Source: Haloterrigena turkmenica DSM 5511 (GTDB lineage Archaea; Halobacteriota; Halobacteria; Halobacteriales; Natrialbaceae). Taken from it: DNA of 64,000 nt. The stretch covers positions 1 to 64,000 of the forward strand of contig NC_013748.1 in assembly GCF_000025325.1 (NCBI RefSeq), read 5' to 3'. A program made the position numbers and the translations under genes. Below, in pieces: positions 43,860-51,569 of this stretch. Numbering within the stretch: the first letter of the stretch is position 1; every line of letters starts with the position of its first letter. Below the pieces are notes generated by a model, which was given only the letters and a program-made list of their open reading frames with translations, did not search any database and was not told the origin of the DNA.

Positions 43860-44398
43860 CCGACGACCACACGCCCCAGTGGCTCGAGCAGTTCCGGGCC
43901 GGCAAGTACACACTACTCAACACCGACCAGCCCCGACGGCGCTCACTCGAGAGTCTGCCGACCACAGCTCGCCAGCGCCTGGTCGAATCCTCGGGAACGC
44001 CCTTCGCGCCCGGCCCGGCAGTCCGGCCGGTCGTGGAGGTGATGGACGGCCGGAAACGCAACGACGAGATCGAGCCCGCGGACTGGCGGGCGGCGCTCGA
44101 GGCCACCGGCGGGACGGTCGCCGTCTACTTCGAGGTCGCCGCCGACCACGAATGGTGGCTGGCCTACGATCCGGTCGGCGAGTACGACGGCTACGACGGG
44201 CCGTTCCACCTCTGGTCGCGGTATCCGACGGGCGCGTGGAACCACGTCGAGAATACGAGCGGGATGTTGGAAATGGCCCTCGAGAACATCTACGGCGAGG
44301 ACGACCGCGATCGGGAGTGTGAGTTGTATCGGTCGCGCGTGGTCTGTCTCGAGGACGCGCCGGCGTTCGTGCAGCGAAAAGTCGGCGGCGATACGTGA
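43856..44398 (+). CDS. Unknown protein, end of plus operon
   Basis: The 180-aa product has a Trp- and Tyr-rich beta domain (FEVAADHEWWLAYDPVG, DGYDGPFHLWSRYPTG) and a final Cys/Glu segment. It is convergent with the minus gene at 44417, and the 18-bp gap holds no clear terminator. Unrecognised. Confidence 0.62.
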   Translation: MTDDHTPQWLEQFRAGKYTLLNTDQPRRRSLESLPTTARQRLVESSGTPFAPGPAVRPVVEVMDGRKRNDEIEPADWRAALEATGGTVAVYFEVAADHEWWLAYDPVGEYDGYDGPFHLWSRYPTGAWNHVENTSGMLEMALENIYGEDDRDRECELYRSRVVCLEDAPAFVQRKVGGDT

Positions 44399-44416
44399 AC
44401 ATCGGTCGGAGGAGTA

Positions 44417-44779
44417 CTAGTCTGAAAGGACGAATCCCTGTCCGTTTCCGATATGGGCGTCGGTCTTATCGACTACAGTTCGATCGTAGCACTGGTTGAG
44501 TGCGTTTGTGGCATTGGGGTGCGACGGGCCGGAACTTGGGCAAATAACTCGGACCCAGTCACTAGCGACTCGATAGTACGTCGCGTTCCAACTCCGTTTC
44601 AGAACCTCGAATCTGTCGGATCGTTGAGCGCGTGCTTGGAGGTCGTTTCGTAACCCATCCATATCGTCGATCGTCTCGAGTAGTTCGTGGAGGTCGCGTC
44701 TCGGCACCGTATAGTAACTTGCTGCCCGGTCTGCAACACGATTCGGAATCGGGTGAGAATAGTCCTCGTCCTCTCGCAT
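44417..44779 (-). CDS. Unknown protein, low-GC gene
   Basis: The 120-aa product (from MREDEDYSHPIPN) has a helical first half (VPRRDLHELLETIDDMDGL) and a Cys-bearing second half (VRVICPSSGPSHPN). An in-frame start at 44941 would add 54 residues, but an A/T-rich box about 30 bp before 44779 supports the shorter form. GC lower than nearby. Unrecognised. Confidence 0.6.
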   Translation of the reverse strand: MREDEDYSHPIPNRVADRAASYYTVPRRDLHELLETIDDMDGLRNDLQARAQRSDRFEVLKRSWNATYYRVASDWVRVICPSSGPSHPNATNALNQCYDRTVVDKTDAHIGNGQGFVLSD

Positions 44780-44953
44780 ATGAAGGTAGTTGCTACTGCA
44801 AGCTCTTAGTTTTTGTTGCGTTCTTGATGTTTCGTGAATTTCTATCTTGCTGATGAGTATGAATAACCAGCGGCGCTTTCCGATAGTATTTTCGCGTAAT
44901 AGTGAGTCGGCAGAAACTGGCGTGTCCGGGGCTACGGGCACGCCGCCCGTTTC

Positions 44954-45160
44954 CTACTCCGAGTTCTCCTGCACGTCGCCGCCAACAGACGTGTACGACG
45001 GGCGGTCACAACAGGACCGATTGGCGTCGATAAATTCGTCCAGATTCCGGTAGCCGAATTTGCCCGCCATGTACCGGAGTGAATCCCATTTGCGTTCGGG
45101 GAACGTGATTGTCGACCCACAGTGACACTCGTAGACCGCGACGTCTTGGTTTGCCCTCAT
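44954..45160 (-). CDS. 68-aa zinc-binding protein
   Basis: The product begins MRANQDVAVYECHCGSTITF and contains ANRSCCDRPSYTS, Cys pairs that could bind zinc. A coil-like center (SLRYMAGKFGYRNLDEF) may dimerise. It overlaps the methyltransferase stop (ATGA), so both are coupled. Confidence 0.65.
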   Translation of the reverse strand: MRANQDVAVYECHCGSTITFPERKWDSLRYMAGKFGYRNLDEFIDANRSCCDRPSYTSVGGDVQENSE

Positions 45161-45780
45161 CGGTCGGCCTCCGAGTGTTCTGTTCCCGTGTTCTGTGTGC
45201 GTGGCTTTCCGCCGTCCGTCGCTGCAATTATTCCAGGGAACTCCGATAGGTCACGCTCGAATCGGCGCTCGACGACGCAGAACGTATCCCGGTAGCGACC
45301 GCCGTGAGCGAAGATCGCCAGCTCCTCTTTCTCGAAGCCTCGAGACTGAGCCATTCCGGTCGACGTGAATCCGAACGTCAGTGTCCGCCCGCCTGGACGC
45401 ACGACCTTCGAGACCTCGTCTCGAACGTGCTTGAAGTGGCCCGCGTACTCGCCGTCGTACCGCTTCCGAGACTGGATAACAGAGTACGGCGGGTCCATGA
45501 TGACCGTGTCGAACGAGTTCTCGCCGAACCGCTCACGCACCTCGATCGCGTCGAAGTGATAATCCGCGTCCCGGTCTTCATCCAGGTCGACGCGAACTAT
45601 CTCGTCGTCGTGGTTGAGCTTCGTCTTCCCTGCGAACAGGTTCAGAACGCGACCCTCGAGTCGTTCCTCAACGAACTTCCGAATCGTCGCCGGTTTGAAC
45701 GTCCAGGTGTTCGTCTTCGTCCGGTGGTACGAGAGGTCGAAGTCCGGCCGCTCCTGGACGATGGGCCGATCGTCGTTCAT
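45157..45780 (-). CDS. DNA N6-adenine or N4-cytosine methyltransferase (DPPY)
   Basis: The 207-aa product has the SAM-binding motif VLNLFAGKTKL (residues about 43-53) and the catalytic DPPY (IMDPPYSV, about residue 96). That marks it as an amino-methyltransferase of exocyclic N of A or C. It is short, so probably of the phage-type orphan class without a target-recognition domain. ATGA overlap on both ends. It may protect element DNA from restriction. Confidence 0.88.
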   Translation of the reverse strand: MNDDRPIVQERPDFDLSYHRTKTNTWTFKPATIRKFVEERLEGRVLNLFAGKTKLNHDDEIVRVDLDEDRDADYHFDAIEVRERFGENSFDTVIMDPPYSVIQSRKRYDGEYAGHFKHVRDEVSKVVRPGGRTLTFGFTSTGMAQSRGFEKEELAIFAHGGRYRDTFCVVERRFERDLSEFPGIIAATDGGKPRTQNTGTEHSEADR

Positions 45781-45908
45781 AGTAGGCACCCGCAGTTTTC
45801 ACAGGCAGCCGCCTCTCGGCGGTAGTAGTCTACCGAGTCCGGTTCCCCTTCGTGATCGCAGTTCGGGCAGCGTTCAGTATCGCCTGAGGCGTTGCCGTTC
45901 GAGGACAT
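45777..45908 (-). CDS. 43-aa zinc-ribbon peptide
   Basis: The product has RCPNCDHEG and ACENCGCLL, two Cys pairs about 20 residues apart, hence a complete small zinc ribbon. The start overlaps the gene upstream by the ATGA rule. Too short for most gene finders, but the double CxxC and coupling make it likely real. Confidence 0.68.
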   Translation of the reverse strand: MSSNGNASGDTERCPNCDHEGEPDSVDYYRREAAACENCGCLL

Positions 45909-46087
45909 CAGACCACCTCCACTCTCGAGCCCTCGACGCGGCCACCCTTCACGAGGAGGTCGCGGCAAGGTCCACACAGATTCAGATTCTTTCCATCGAC
46001 CTGTTCCTGGCACCGACTACGTCCGCTGCTACAGATGTCGCACGGAGTGTCTTCGTCGCCGCCGTCCGTCGTATCGTGTGCTGTCAT
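45908..46087 (-). CDS. 59-aa zinc-binding protein
   Basis: The product has TPCDICSSGRSRCQEQVDGK and LNLCGPCRDLL, four or five Cys residues in two pairs, so it probably binds zinc. It begins MTAHDTTDGG and ends in a Val-rich tail. Coupled to the 43-aa gene by overlap. Confidence 0.65.
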   Translation of the reverse strand: MTAHDTTDGGDEDTPCDICSSGRSRCQEQVDGKNLNLCGPCRDLLVKGGRVEGSRVEVV

Positions 46088-46127
46088 AGTTTCTACTCTG
46101 CGTGAAAATCCTAGTACGTTTCGCCGA

Positions 46128-46514
46128 CTATCCCTCAAACTCTGCGAGCGTAACCGTCTGCTCGCCGTCGCTCCATTCGAGGCGCTCCACGCTTCCCGAC
46201 ACAGACGTCCGGTCGCCCTCTCGAATCTCCCCGTCGCCCCACGACTGCGTGCCATCGGCGAGGATGATGGTCACGCGGGCCGCGTCGAGCCGATCGCCGC
46301 CGGTGTGCTCGAGGACGGTCGCCGTCCGGCTGGCGGTCGCCTCGAAGTCGGCCGTCGGGGTGTCGGTCTCGTCGGTGGGCTCGAGTGCCGGTTCGGATGG
46401 CATGTCCATCGCGAGCACGAAGCCGGCGACGGTGGCCGCGAGTGCGATGGTGATTCCAATGAGTAGTACAACGCCGATAATCGGGCTGATCGCCCGTTGG
46501 GTGTTCGTTGCCAT
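46128..46514 (-). CDS. Pilin-like protein (archaeal type IV pilin N terminus)
   Basis: The 128-aa product starts MATNTQRAISPIIGVVLLIG and continues into a hydrophobic helix, the PibD-processed class III signal of haloarchaeal pilins. A Thr/Asp/Glu-rich region follows, then a short beta-sandwich-like domain. It is the first of four or five minus genes. A pilin on an accessory element could help attachment, transfer or twitching. Gene 587-1105 is a larger example. Confidence 0.82.
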   Translation of the reverse strand: MATNTQRAISPIIGVVLLIGITIALAATVAGFVLAMDMPSEPALEPTDETDTPTADFEATASRTATVLEHTGGDRLDAARVTIILADGTQSWGDGEIREGDRTSVSGSVERLEWSDGEQTVTLAEFEG

Positions 46515-46570
46515 TTGGTTTCGAGCGGGTTTCCCCGTCCGTGTGATACATCATACTGAGTGAACTTAAT

Positions 46571-46615
46571 AGTATACGATTTGCTGTATACAGTACACAG
46601 AAAACAGTATGCAGT
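46571..46615. repeat. Repeat cluster A near the partition locus
   Basis: The stretch contains a GTATACAGTACACAG block and an ACAGTATGCAG block next to AGTATACGATTTGCTG. Closely related words occur at 47937-47987, on the other side of the ParA genes. A centromere-like or operator role is likely. Confidence 0.55.
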
Positions 46616-46630
46616 GAATTGGCGGCTGAA

Positions 46631-47062
46631 TTAGATCGGTTCGTCGTCCAGATTCTCGAGTTGCTGTTCCATCTGGGCCTTCTTGAACGCCTTCCGGCCG
46701 TCTTTGGCCGTCTCGAGAATGTCGCCGTTTAGATCCGCAATCGCATACCGGAGTAGTTTCCGCACGGCTTCGGCTTGTGTGGCCGACTCGAGGTCACGGT
46801 CAAGCGCGGCCGCGGCCTGTTCGGCCAGTGGCTCGAGTTCGTTGGCGTCATCGAGTCCCTTGAACAGCGCCGCGAGGGATCGGTCGCGGGTCGCAACGTG
46901 TTCGTTCGCGTCGCCGTTGTCGATCGCCATGTAGGCGTCGGCGATCGCCGCCTCGAGTGACTGGGAGTCGTCGGTGTCGTCGGTCGAATCGTCATCGACG
47001 AGTGTCTGTTCACTCGACTGTTGGAGCATTTCCTCTGCCTTTTGTTTGTCGTCGTCAGTCAT
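46631..47062 (-). CDS. Small acidic protein, probable ParA partner
   Basis: The 143-aa product is acidic and helical throughout (LEAAIADAYMAIDNGDANEH, LRYAIADLNGDILETAKDGR). It starts 2 bp after the ParA stop, in the place where ParB-type adaptors are found. No classical ParB HTH is visible, so it would be an archaeal-type partner. Low-level DNA binding may come from its C-terminal Lys-rich helix (GRKAFKKAQMEQQ). Confidence 0.62.
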   Translation of the reverse strand: MTDDDKQKAEEMLQQSSEQTLVDDDSTDDTDDSQSLEAAIADAYMAIDNGDANEHVATRDRSLAALFKGLDDANELEPLAEQAAAALDRDLESATQAEAVRKLLRYAIADLNGDILETAKDGRKAFKKAQMEQQLENLDDEPI

Positions 47063-47064
47063 GG

Positions 47065-47922
47065 TTAGCGTGCCTCAAGTCGGTCGAGTAGGTCGGTCGT
47101 CAGATCACGGTACGCTTCGCGTGCGCGTTCGGCCGTATCGAGTAGTTCGTCGTCCTCGAGTGCAAAGATAGTCTGGCCGTTGCCCTGTTCACGGCCGATG
47201 TCCGTCGTTTTGGAGATCCGCGGGCCGACGATATCGGAGAACTCGTCTTCAACGGTCCGGGCGAAGCGCTTGTGTTCGGGTTCGCGCTTGTCGATCATCG
47301 TCGGTGCGACCATCACGAGTTCCGGGTCGACGCCGTCGTGTTTCTCGCTGATTGTCTCGAGGTCGCGCTCGAGATTGTCGAGCTGGTTCAGTTCGAACTG
47401 GCCCGGTCGCAGCGGGGCGAACGTCTGTTGGGCGGCGAACAGTCCGTTCAGGACGATATTGTTCTCGTTGCCCGGCAAGTCCATGATAACGAGATCGTAC
47501 CGCGGTGCGAGTTCATCGGACACGAAGTCATCGAGGACCGTGAACCGTTCGTCGAGCGGGACGTTCGCGAGGTTGTTGTTCGCGCCACCGAGCCCGGGGT
47601 CGGCCGGAATCAGGTCCGGCCCTTCGTCGGTCTCGAAAACCATCCGGTCGACTACGTCGTCGATGTTCGTGCGAATGAACTCCCAGTTCTCGCCGAAGAT
47701 CGCCGAGACCGGCGCGTCCGGGTTCGGCTTGTCCTCCTCGTCGGTTGGGAGATCGACGCCGAAGTTCGTCGCGAGGTCGTTCTGTGTGCCGGCCAGATCG
47801 ATCAACACGACATCGAGGTCGTGGTCTTGGGCCGCCGAGACCGCGATGTGAGAGCTTGACGTCGTCTTCGCCACGCCACCTTTCTGCACGTAGGTCGCGA
47901 GTCGTTTTATCTCGTCGCTCAT
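47065..47922 (-). CDS. ParA-family partition ATPase
   Basis: The 285-aa product has the deviant Walker A of ParA/MinD, KGGVAKTTSS at about residue 14-23, an A' motif VVLIDLAGTQNDL and the B motif VIMDLPGNE. It therefore uses ATP to segregate DNA or a complex. The ATG at 47922 is chosen over an upstream one because the longer N terminus has no ParA features. The downstream partner and flanking repeats form a complete partition locus, which argues that the region is or was a plasmid. Confidence 0.92.
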   Translation of the reverse strand: MSDEIKRLATYVQKGGVAKTTSSSHIAVSAAQDHDLDVVLIDLAGTQNDLATNFGVDLPTDEEDKPNPDAPVSAIFGENWEFIRTNIDDVVDRMVFETDEGPDLIPADPGLGGANNNLANVPLDERFTVLDDFVSDELAPRYDLVIMDLPGNENNIVLNGLFAAQQTFAPLRPGQFELNQLDNLERDLETISEKHDGVDPELVMVAPTMIDKREPEHKRFARTVEDEFSDIVGPRISKTTDIGREQGNGQTIFALEDDELLDTAERAREAYRDLTTDLLDRLEAR

Positions 47923-47936
47923 TGCCCGCCCTCCGT

Positions 47937-47987
47937 AGTGTACCGTTTGCTGTTTCCCATGTTCCGTATACAGTAAACAGTGTACCG
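47937..47987. repeat. Repeat cluster B, possible parS/operator
   Basis: GTGTACCG occurs at 47938-47945 and again at 47980-47987, with a CCGTATACAGTAAACAG block between them. These words are close to cluster A at 46571-46615. They precede the ParA gene, so ParA or its partner may bind here. Confidence 0.6.
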
Positions 47988-48289
47988 CACACATATACGT
48001 TATCCTGACTACCGTGTTCGGTAATCCAGTTCAGGTTACAGGGAACGGAGCTCAGGAACCAGTACGCCGGTCGCGTGCCGCTAGGAGTGCACGAGATAAC
48101 CGTCGGCCACTACGGCTCGTCGCCGAGGCATGGCAACAACACCCTGTTGAAGGCCCTCCACGACGTCCGGTTAGCCGGCGGCGACCAAGGGTTCTGCCCG
48201 CTCCCGTATAGCGGTTTCGGCGACTAGATGGGACACCACGTTTCGAGTGTAACGCGGGGAGACCACCCCTCGTGTCGAGTGAAAACCAA
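47988..48289. other. Intergenic region, possible small ORF
   Basis: Apart from the tentative plus-strand frame listed next, no gene is supported in this 302-bp gap, which separates the partition locus from the long minus operon. Confidence 0.45.
48075..48227 (+). CDS. Tentative 50-aa ORF, GTG start
   Basis: The frame reads VPLGVHEITVGHYGSSPRHG and continues with NNTLLKALHDVRLAGGDQGF and a polar end, with gene-like composition and a stop at 48225. It is open further upstream without ATG. It is the only plus-strand candidate in the minus-strand region and may be a remnant of a larger gene. Confidence 0.3.
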   Translation: MPLGVHEITVGHYGSSPRHGNNTLLKALHDVRLAGGDQGFCPLPYSGFGD

Positions 48290-48418
48290 TCAGTCGGAAC
48301 GGGACTGTCGCCAGCGCTCGTAGCAATCAGGACAGAACTTCTCGCCGCCGCGACCGACCGTGTGGGCCTCGGCAAGATCGACGTACCCGCCACAGTAGCC
48401 TTGGCACGTTCTACGCAT
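48290..48418 (-). CDS. 42-aa zinc-binding peptide
   Basis: The product starts MRRTCQGYCGGYVDLAEAHT and continues GGEKFCPDCYERWRQSRSD, with Cys pairs CQGYC and CPDC. Its start lies inside the end of the larger gene at 48411. It is the last gene of the long minus operon. Confidence 0.6.
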   Translation of the reverse strand: MRRTCQGYCGGYVDLAEAHTVGRGGEKFCPDCYERWRQSRSD

Positions 48419-49217
48419 CGTCGCCCTCGTGAACCCGGATTCGGTCGTCGAACCACTCGACAGTCGCCACGGTCTCGCCGTCCTCGGCGACGATCTCGCT
48501 GCCCTCGAGTGCGACGAGGTCCTGTTCGACCGGACGGTCGGTCTCGCCGAGCTGTCGATCGCAACCCTCGCAGTAGACCGCGTCGGGCGCATAGAAGTGA
48601 AGGGTCGACCGCCAGCCACACTCATCACACGCCCGCCAGACATCCTCGCCACCACGCGCCACCGACAGGGTACCTTCGTCGCTCCCCGGATACTCCACGG
48701 ACTTCCCGGCCCAGTACTCGTATGGCGTCTGTGCTGGGAACTCGTCGGCGTCGATCGGCTCGGCCTGCCGCCACTCGAGGTCGTAGCCGGGTTCCCACTC
48801 GCCGCTGGTCGCCGTCGCAACGTCGTCGGGGCTGCGACGCGTCTCGAGGACCAGCGCGATCGTTTGCTCGAGCGTGAGGTTGTCGTTGGCGTGCTCGCGG
48901 ACCCACGGCACCGCACACCGGAACGTCCCCATCAGCGGAATCCCGTCGTCGGTCTCGACGGCCAGCCGAAGGATCGCCTCGAGCGGGTAGTCGAGTCCGG
49001 CCTCGGCGACGAGCCGCGCATACGCCTGAAAGACCGGGCGAATAGCCATCTGGCGGGCCTTCTCGGGACCGACGCTCGGATGGACCGAGACGACGACCGA
49101 GAGGAACTGCTCGCCCGTCTGTTCGTCGTCGGTGGTATCGATAAAGTCGATTCCAATCGGCATGTCCGAACAGAAGTGTTCGAAGACCGTGCGGACGTTG
49201 TCGGCGGTGTCACTCAC
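48411..49217 (-). CDS. 268-aa unknown protein with zinc motif
   Basis: The N-terminal two thirds are alpha/beta with no known motif (residues 60-150 hold helix-rich VGPEKARQMAIRPVFQAYAR). A zinc ribbon near residues 190-220 (RACDECGWRSTLHF and VYCEGCDRQLG) is followed by a short beta tail. It overlaps its neighbours and is the largest unnamed protein in this part. Unrecognised. Confidence 0.68.
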   Translation of the reverse strand: MSDTADNVRTVFEHFCSDMPIGIDFIDTTDDEQTGEQFLSVVVSVHPSVGPEKARQMAIRPVFQAYARLVAEAGLDYPLEAILRLAVETDDGIPLMGTFRCAVPWVREHANDNLTLEQTIALVLETRRSPDDVATATSGEWEPGYDLEWRQAEPIDADEFPAQTPYEYWAGKSVEYPGSDEGTLSVARGGEDVWRACDECGWRSTLHFYAPDAVYCEGCDRQLGETDRPVEQDLVALEGSEIVAEDGETVATVEWFDDRIRVHEGDDA

Positions 49218-49416
49218 TGTCGCTCACCTCGCTCGCGCGTTGCAGCTCGCCCGTCTCTGGGTCCTCGAGAATTTCGGCCGTGCAGACGCCACAGACCCAG
49301 CCGACCCGTCCGTCGCTGGCCGTCCCGAGGTGGTAGGCCTTGCGCTCGGTCTCACAGGCCGGGCACTCAAGGACTGTGTAGTGCTGTTCCTGTACCTCGT
49401 GCTGGCCGACTTTCAT
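49210..49416 (-). CDS. 68-aa zinc ribbon protein
   Basis: The product has LECPACETERKAYHLGT and GWVCGVCTAEILEDPE, two CxxC pairs that form a zinc ribbon. It overlaps both neighbours by 8 and 4 bp. Unrecognised role; possibly nucleic-acid binding. Confidence 0.68.
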   Translation of the reverse strand: MKVGQHEVQEQHYTVLECPACETERKAYHLGTASDGRVGWVCGVCTAEILEDPETGELQRASEVSDSE

Positions 49417-49805
49417 CGAATCTCCTCGAGTAGATCCGCGGCCGTCGTGTCGCTCTCGATACTGTCATCGAGGAACTGGCGCCACTTGTCGGGATGGTCG
49501 TCGAGCCACTCAAACGCGGCCTCGCGCGTCATCGGTTCAGGCAACTCGATAATCCCGAGCTTGTCCATCGGCTGGTGGGCCATGTGCTCGAGGGCGTCGT
49601 TCTCCGCGCCCGGCGCTGCGAAGTGGTCGACCCACGACTCTTCCTCGTACAGCCAGTGGTCCTCCTCGTTGATGAGATCGAAGCGGATCGTGCCTTCGTC
49701 GATTGTCTCCGGGCCGTCGGGGCCGGCGACGTCGACCGTGCGCGTCGCGCGGCCGACGCGGAAGGCGTCGTACTCCCACGTCTCTTCGTCGAAGTCGTCG
49801 GTCAT
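49413..49805 (-). CDS. Unknown acidic protein
   Basis: The 130-aa product (from MTDDFDEETWEYDAFRV) has a beta-rich first half (GRATRTVDVAGPDGP) and a helical second half ending in TTAADLLEEIR. It has no zinc or membrane motif. The start is set by the overlap with 49802. Unrecognised. Confidence 0.62.
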   Translation of the reverse strand: MTDDFDEETWEYDAFRVGRATRTVDVAGPDGPETIDEGTIRFDLINEEDHWLYEEESWVDHFAAPGAENDALEHMAHQPMDKLGIIELPEPMTREAAFEWLDDHPDKWRQFLDDSIESDTTAADLLEEIR

Positions 49806-49984
49806 GGCCACAACCACCGCTTTTCGCCGTCCTCGAGTTCGATATAGCCGTCCCGTTCCATGAGCTCCCACTTCCGCATGATCGGCGTGAATCCGACGCT
49901 CTTCCCGAGGTCAGCCTCGGCGATCTTCTGGTAGCCCCGCTCGAGCTTGCGTCGTCGCCACCAGGTGCGGAGTCGCTTACGCAT
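49802..49984 (-). CDS. 60-aa basic protein, wing-like
   Basis: The product is rich in Arg and Trp at its start (MRKRLRTWWRRRKLERGYQ) and ends with a winged-helix-type hairpin (RKWELMERDGYIELEDGEKR). It may bind DNA or RNA. Overlaps neighbours by 4-8 bp. Confidence 0.6.
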   Translation of the reverse strand: MRKRLRTWWRRRKLERGYQKIAEADLGKSVGFTPIMRKWELMERDGYIELEDGEKRWLWP

Positions 49985-50156
49985 CGAGCCACCTCGCGAG
50001 GGCGTCGTGATGGTCCTCGCAAAGATTCAGGAACTCCCCGCTGCCTTCCCACGAGCGCGTCGCGGGAGCGTCGCACTTATCGCAGGTAATCAGGTCGTCG
50101 CCGGTGCCGACGCCGCCCGCGGGCATTTCGGCACCCGGCGCCGGGTGATCGATCAT
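49977..50156 (-). CDS. 59-aa zinc-binding protein
   Basis: The product has LITCDKCDAPATRSWEGSG and LCEDHHDALARWLDA, giving a Cys pair and a Cys-x-x-His-His group that would hold one zinc. The ATG at 50156 overlaps the stop of the 36-aa gene. Confidence 0.62.
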   Translation of the reverse strand: MIDHPAPGAEMPAGGVGTGDDLITCDKCDAPATRSWEGSGEFLNLCEDHHDALARWLDA

Positions 50157-50263
50157 AGCGCCACCTCGCAGTACGGACAGCGGTTGCCCTGAAAGCCCGC
50201 CAGCGTCAGCGAGACCGCGGCCCCACAGTGCGGACAGGTCGTCGTCTTGGTTTCGACTTGCAT
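50153..50263 (-). CDS. 36-aa zinc-ribbon micropeptide
   Basis: The product is MQVETKTTTCPHCGAAVSLT plus LAGFQGNRCPYCEVAL. Two CPxC pairs about 16 residues apart make a complete zinc ribbon in only 36 residues. Start and stop both touch the neighbouring genes. This is among the shortest convincing zinc ribbons here. Confidence 0.68.
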   Translation of the reverse strand: MQVETKTTTCPHCGAAVSLTLAGFQGNRCPYCEVAL

Positions 50264-50515
50264 CTACGCCGGCACCTCCTCGTCTTCGAAGTGAATCATG
50301 TCCGCGGTCACGTCGATCCACTCGTCGGCGTCGGGCGATTGCTTGCGCTGGATGGTCGAATCGTCGCCGGGCTCGCGGCGCTCGAAGCCGATAACGCCGT
50401 CCCACTCATCAGAGGCTCTCTCGTAGCCCTCGAGTGCATCCTCGCGGTCGGTCCACTCGGAGCGTCGCCAGACGCCGCCACCACAGCCCGTGACGCGGTA
50501 CTCGTAGGTGGTCAT
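50264..50515 (-). CDS. 83-aa unknown protein
   Basis: The product (MTTYEYRVTGCGGGVWRRSE start) has a beta sheet rich in Arg and Asp and a possible ligand-binding strand (DEWIDVTADMIHFEDEE). It begins at the 50512 gene's stop and ends at the 36-aa gene's start. Unrecognised. Confidence 0.6.
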   Translation of the reverse strand: MTTYEYRVTGCGGGVWRRSEWTDREDALEGYERASDEWDGVIGFERREPGDDSTIQRKQSPDADEWIDVTADMIHFEDEEVPA

Positions 50516-50985
50516 GCTGGCACCTCCGTTTCCTCGGCTAGCTCGTCCTCGGCGAACTCCCGAAGCGACTCTTTCTCGAGTCTCGAGACCCACCGGCAGG
50601 TCTCACACCGGAACGGTCGGCTTTCGAAGTCCTCCGGGTCGCCCTTGAGCGGGTTCGTGTTCTCGCATCGCGGGCAGATGAACGCCCAATAGGCGAGCCC
50701 GTCCTCGAGCGTCTCGTCGGGAAGCTCGTGGTCGGTCGTGTACTCGGTACAGATTGAGTCGCTTCGCTCCTTGCGCTCGCGATCGGCCTCGGGGTACTCC
50801 GACGTGAGGTAGTCCCACAGCTTTTGGGACGTTCGCCGCCCGACGCCGCTGTAGTCGGTGAACGACACGTCCTCGCGGAACGCGTCGACCAGTTCCGATT
50901 CGTCCTCGAAGCGATCGGTCAGCGCGGCCGCGGGGCGGCCGGCAACGTCGATCTCCTCGGTGAGTAGCGTTTTGAAGGTGGACAT
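50512..50985 (-). CDS. HhH-zinc protein
   Basis: The 157-aa product has a helix-hairpin-helix-like segment (VSFTDYSGVGRRTSQKLWDY, residues about 36-55) and a zinc ribbon (FICPRCENTNPLKG ... FRCETC) at about 108-135. A DNA-binding role is plausible. It overlaps the genes on both sides by 4 and 1 bp. Unrecognised family. Confidence 0.68.
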   Translation of the reverse strand: MSTFKTLLTEEIDVAGRPAAALTDRFEDESELVDAFREDVSFTDYSGVGRRTSQKLWDYLTSEYPEADRERKERSDSICTEYTTDHELPDETLEDGLAYWAFICPRCENTNPLKGDPEDFESRPFRCETCRWVSRLEKESLREFAEDELAEETEVPA

Positions 50986-51569
50986 TACGAATCGCCCTCG
51001 TAGGTTTCCTCGATAGTCTGGACTCGAAGCCCGTCCGACGTACCGGCGATCTGGTCGAGTGCGGCCTGTGTTCCGTCCTCATCGTACCCAAGCGATCCCT
51101 GTGCAAAGAACGTCACTCGGCCTTCAATGTCCTCATACTGGAAGGCGTGAACGCCGTCCTCGGCATTCACGACGAGACACCGATCTTGGTGGCGCGTGAG
51201 GTATTCTTTCCAGTCGCTGGGTGACATCGATTCCATGTCCGGTTGTTGTATTTCGTCGGTTCCGGTATCCCGCCAGTCCCAGACTCTCGTGATTTCCAGC
51301 CCGTTCACGAGCGGCTGGTCCGGCGAGTTGCCGAGTTCGTAGACGGTGAGCGAGTCGGGGTCGACGACCCTCGAGTGTGGCTTCCCAGGGTCGCCGAACT
51401 GGATATCGCCATTGTGCGAAACGAAATCGACTTCGCGGTTATCTCGCCACGTCGTTTCTTCGCCGTTGATCTCGCCCTCGGCCTCGATCGTCAGTTCGTC
51501 GCCAGATTTGACCGACTCGAGAATCGTTCGTATCTCGCCACGGTCACGGACAACAGGCTCGGTCGACAT
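50985..51569 (-). CDS. Unknown protein, second gene of PadR pair
   Basis: The 194-aa product begins MSTEPVVRDRGEIRTILESV, has a beta-rich first half (LTIEAEGEINGEETTW, VDFVSHNGDIQFGDPG) and a mixed second half (FQYEDIEGRVTFFAQGSLGY). No known domain. It is coupled to the PadR-like gene by overlapping start and stop. The product may act with it. Confidence 0.65.
   Translation of the reverse strand: MSTEPVVRDRGEIRTILESVKSGDELTIEAEGEINGEETTWRDNREVDFVSHNGDIQFGDPGKPHSRVVDPDSLTVYELGNSPDQPLVNGLEITRVWDWRDTGTDEIQQPDMESMSPSDWKEYLTRHQDRCLVVNAEDGVHAFQYEDIEGRVTFFAQGSLGYDEDGTQAALDQIAGTSDGLRVQTIEETYEGDS

Noticed and set aside
48429-49433. 334-aa plus-strand frame
   Set aside because: It lies opposite overlapping zinc-ribbon genes and lacks any motif or start signal.
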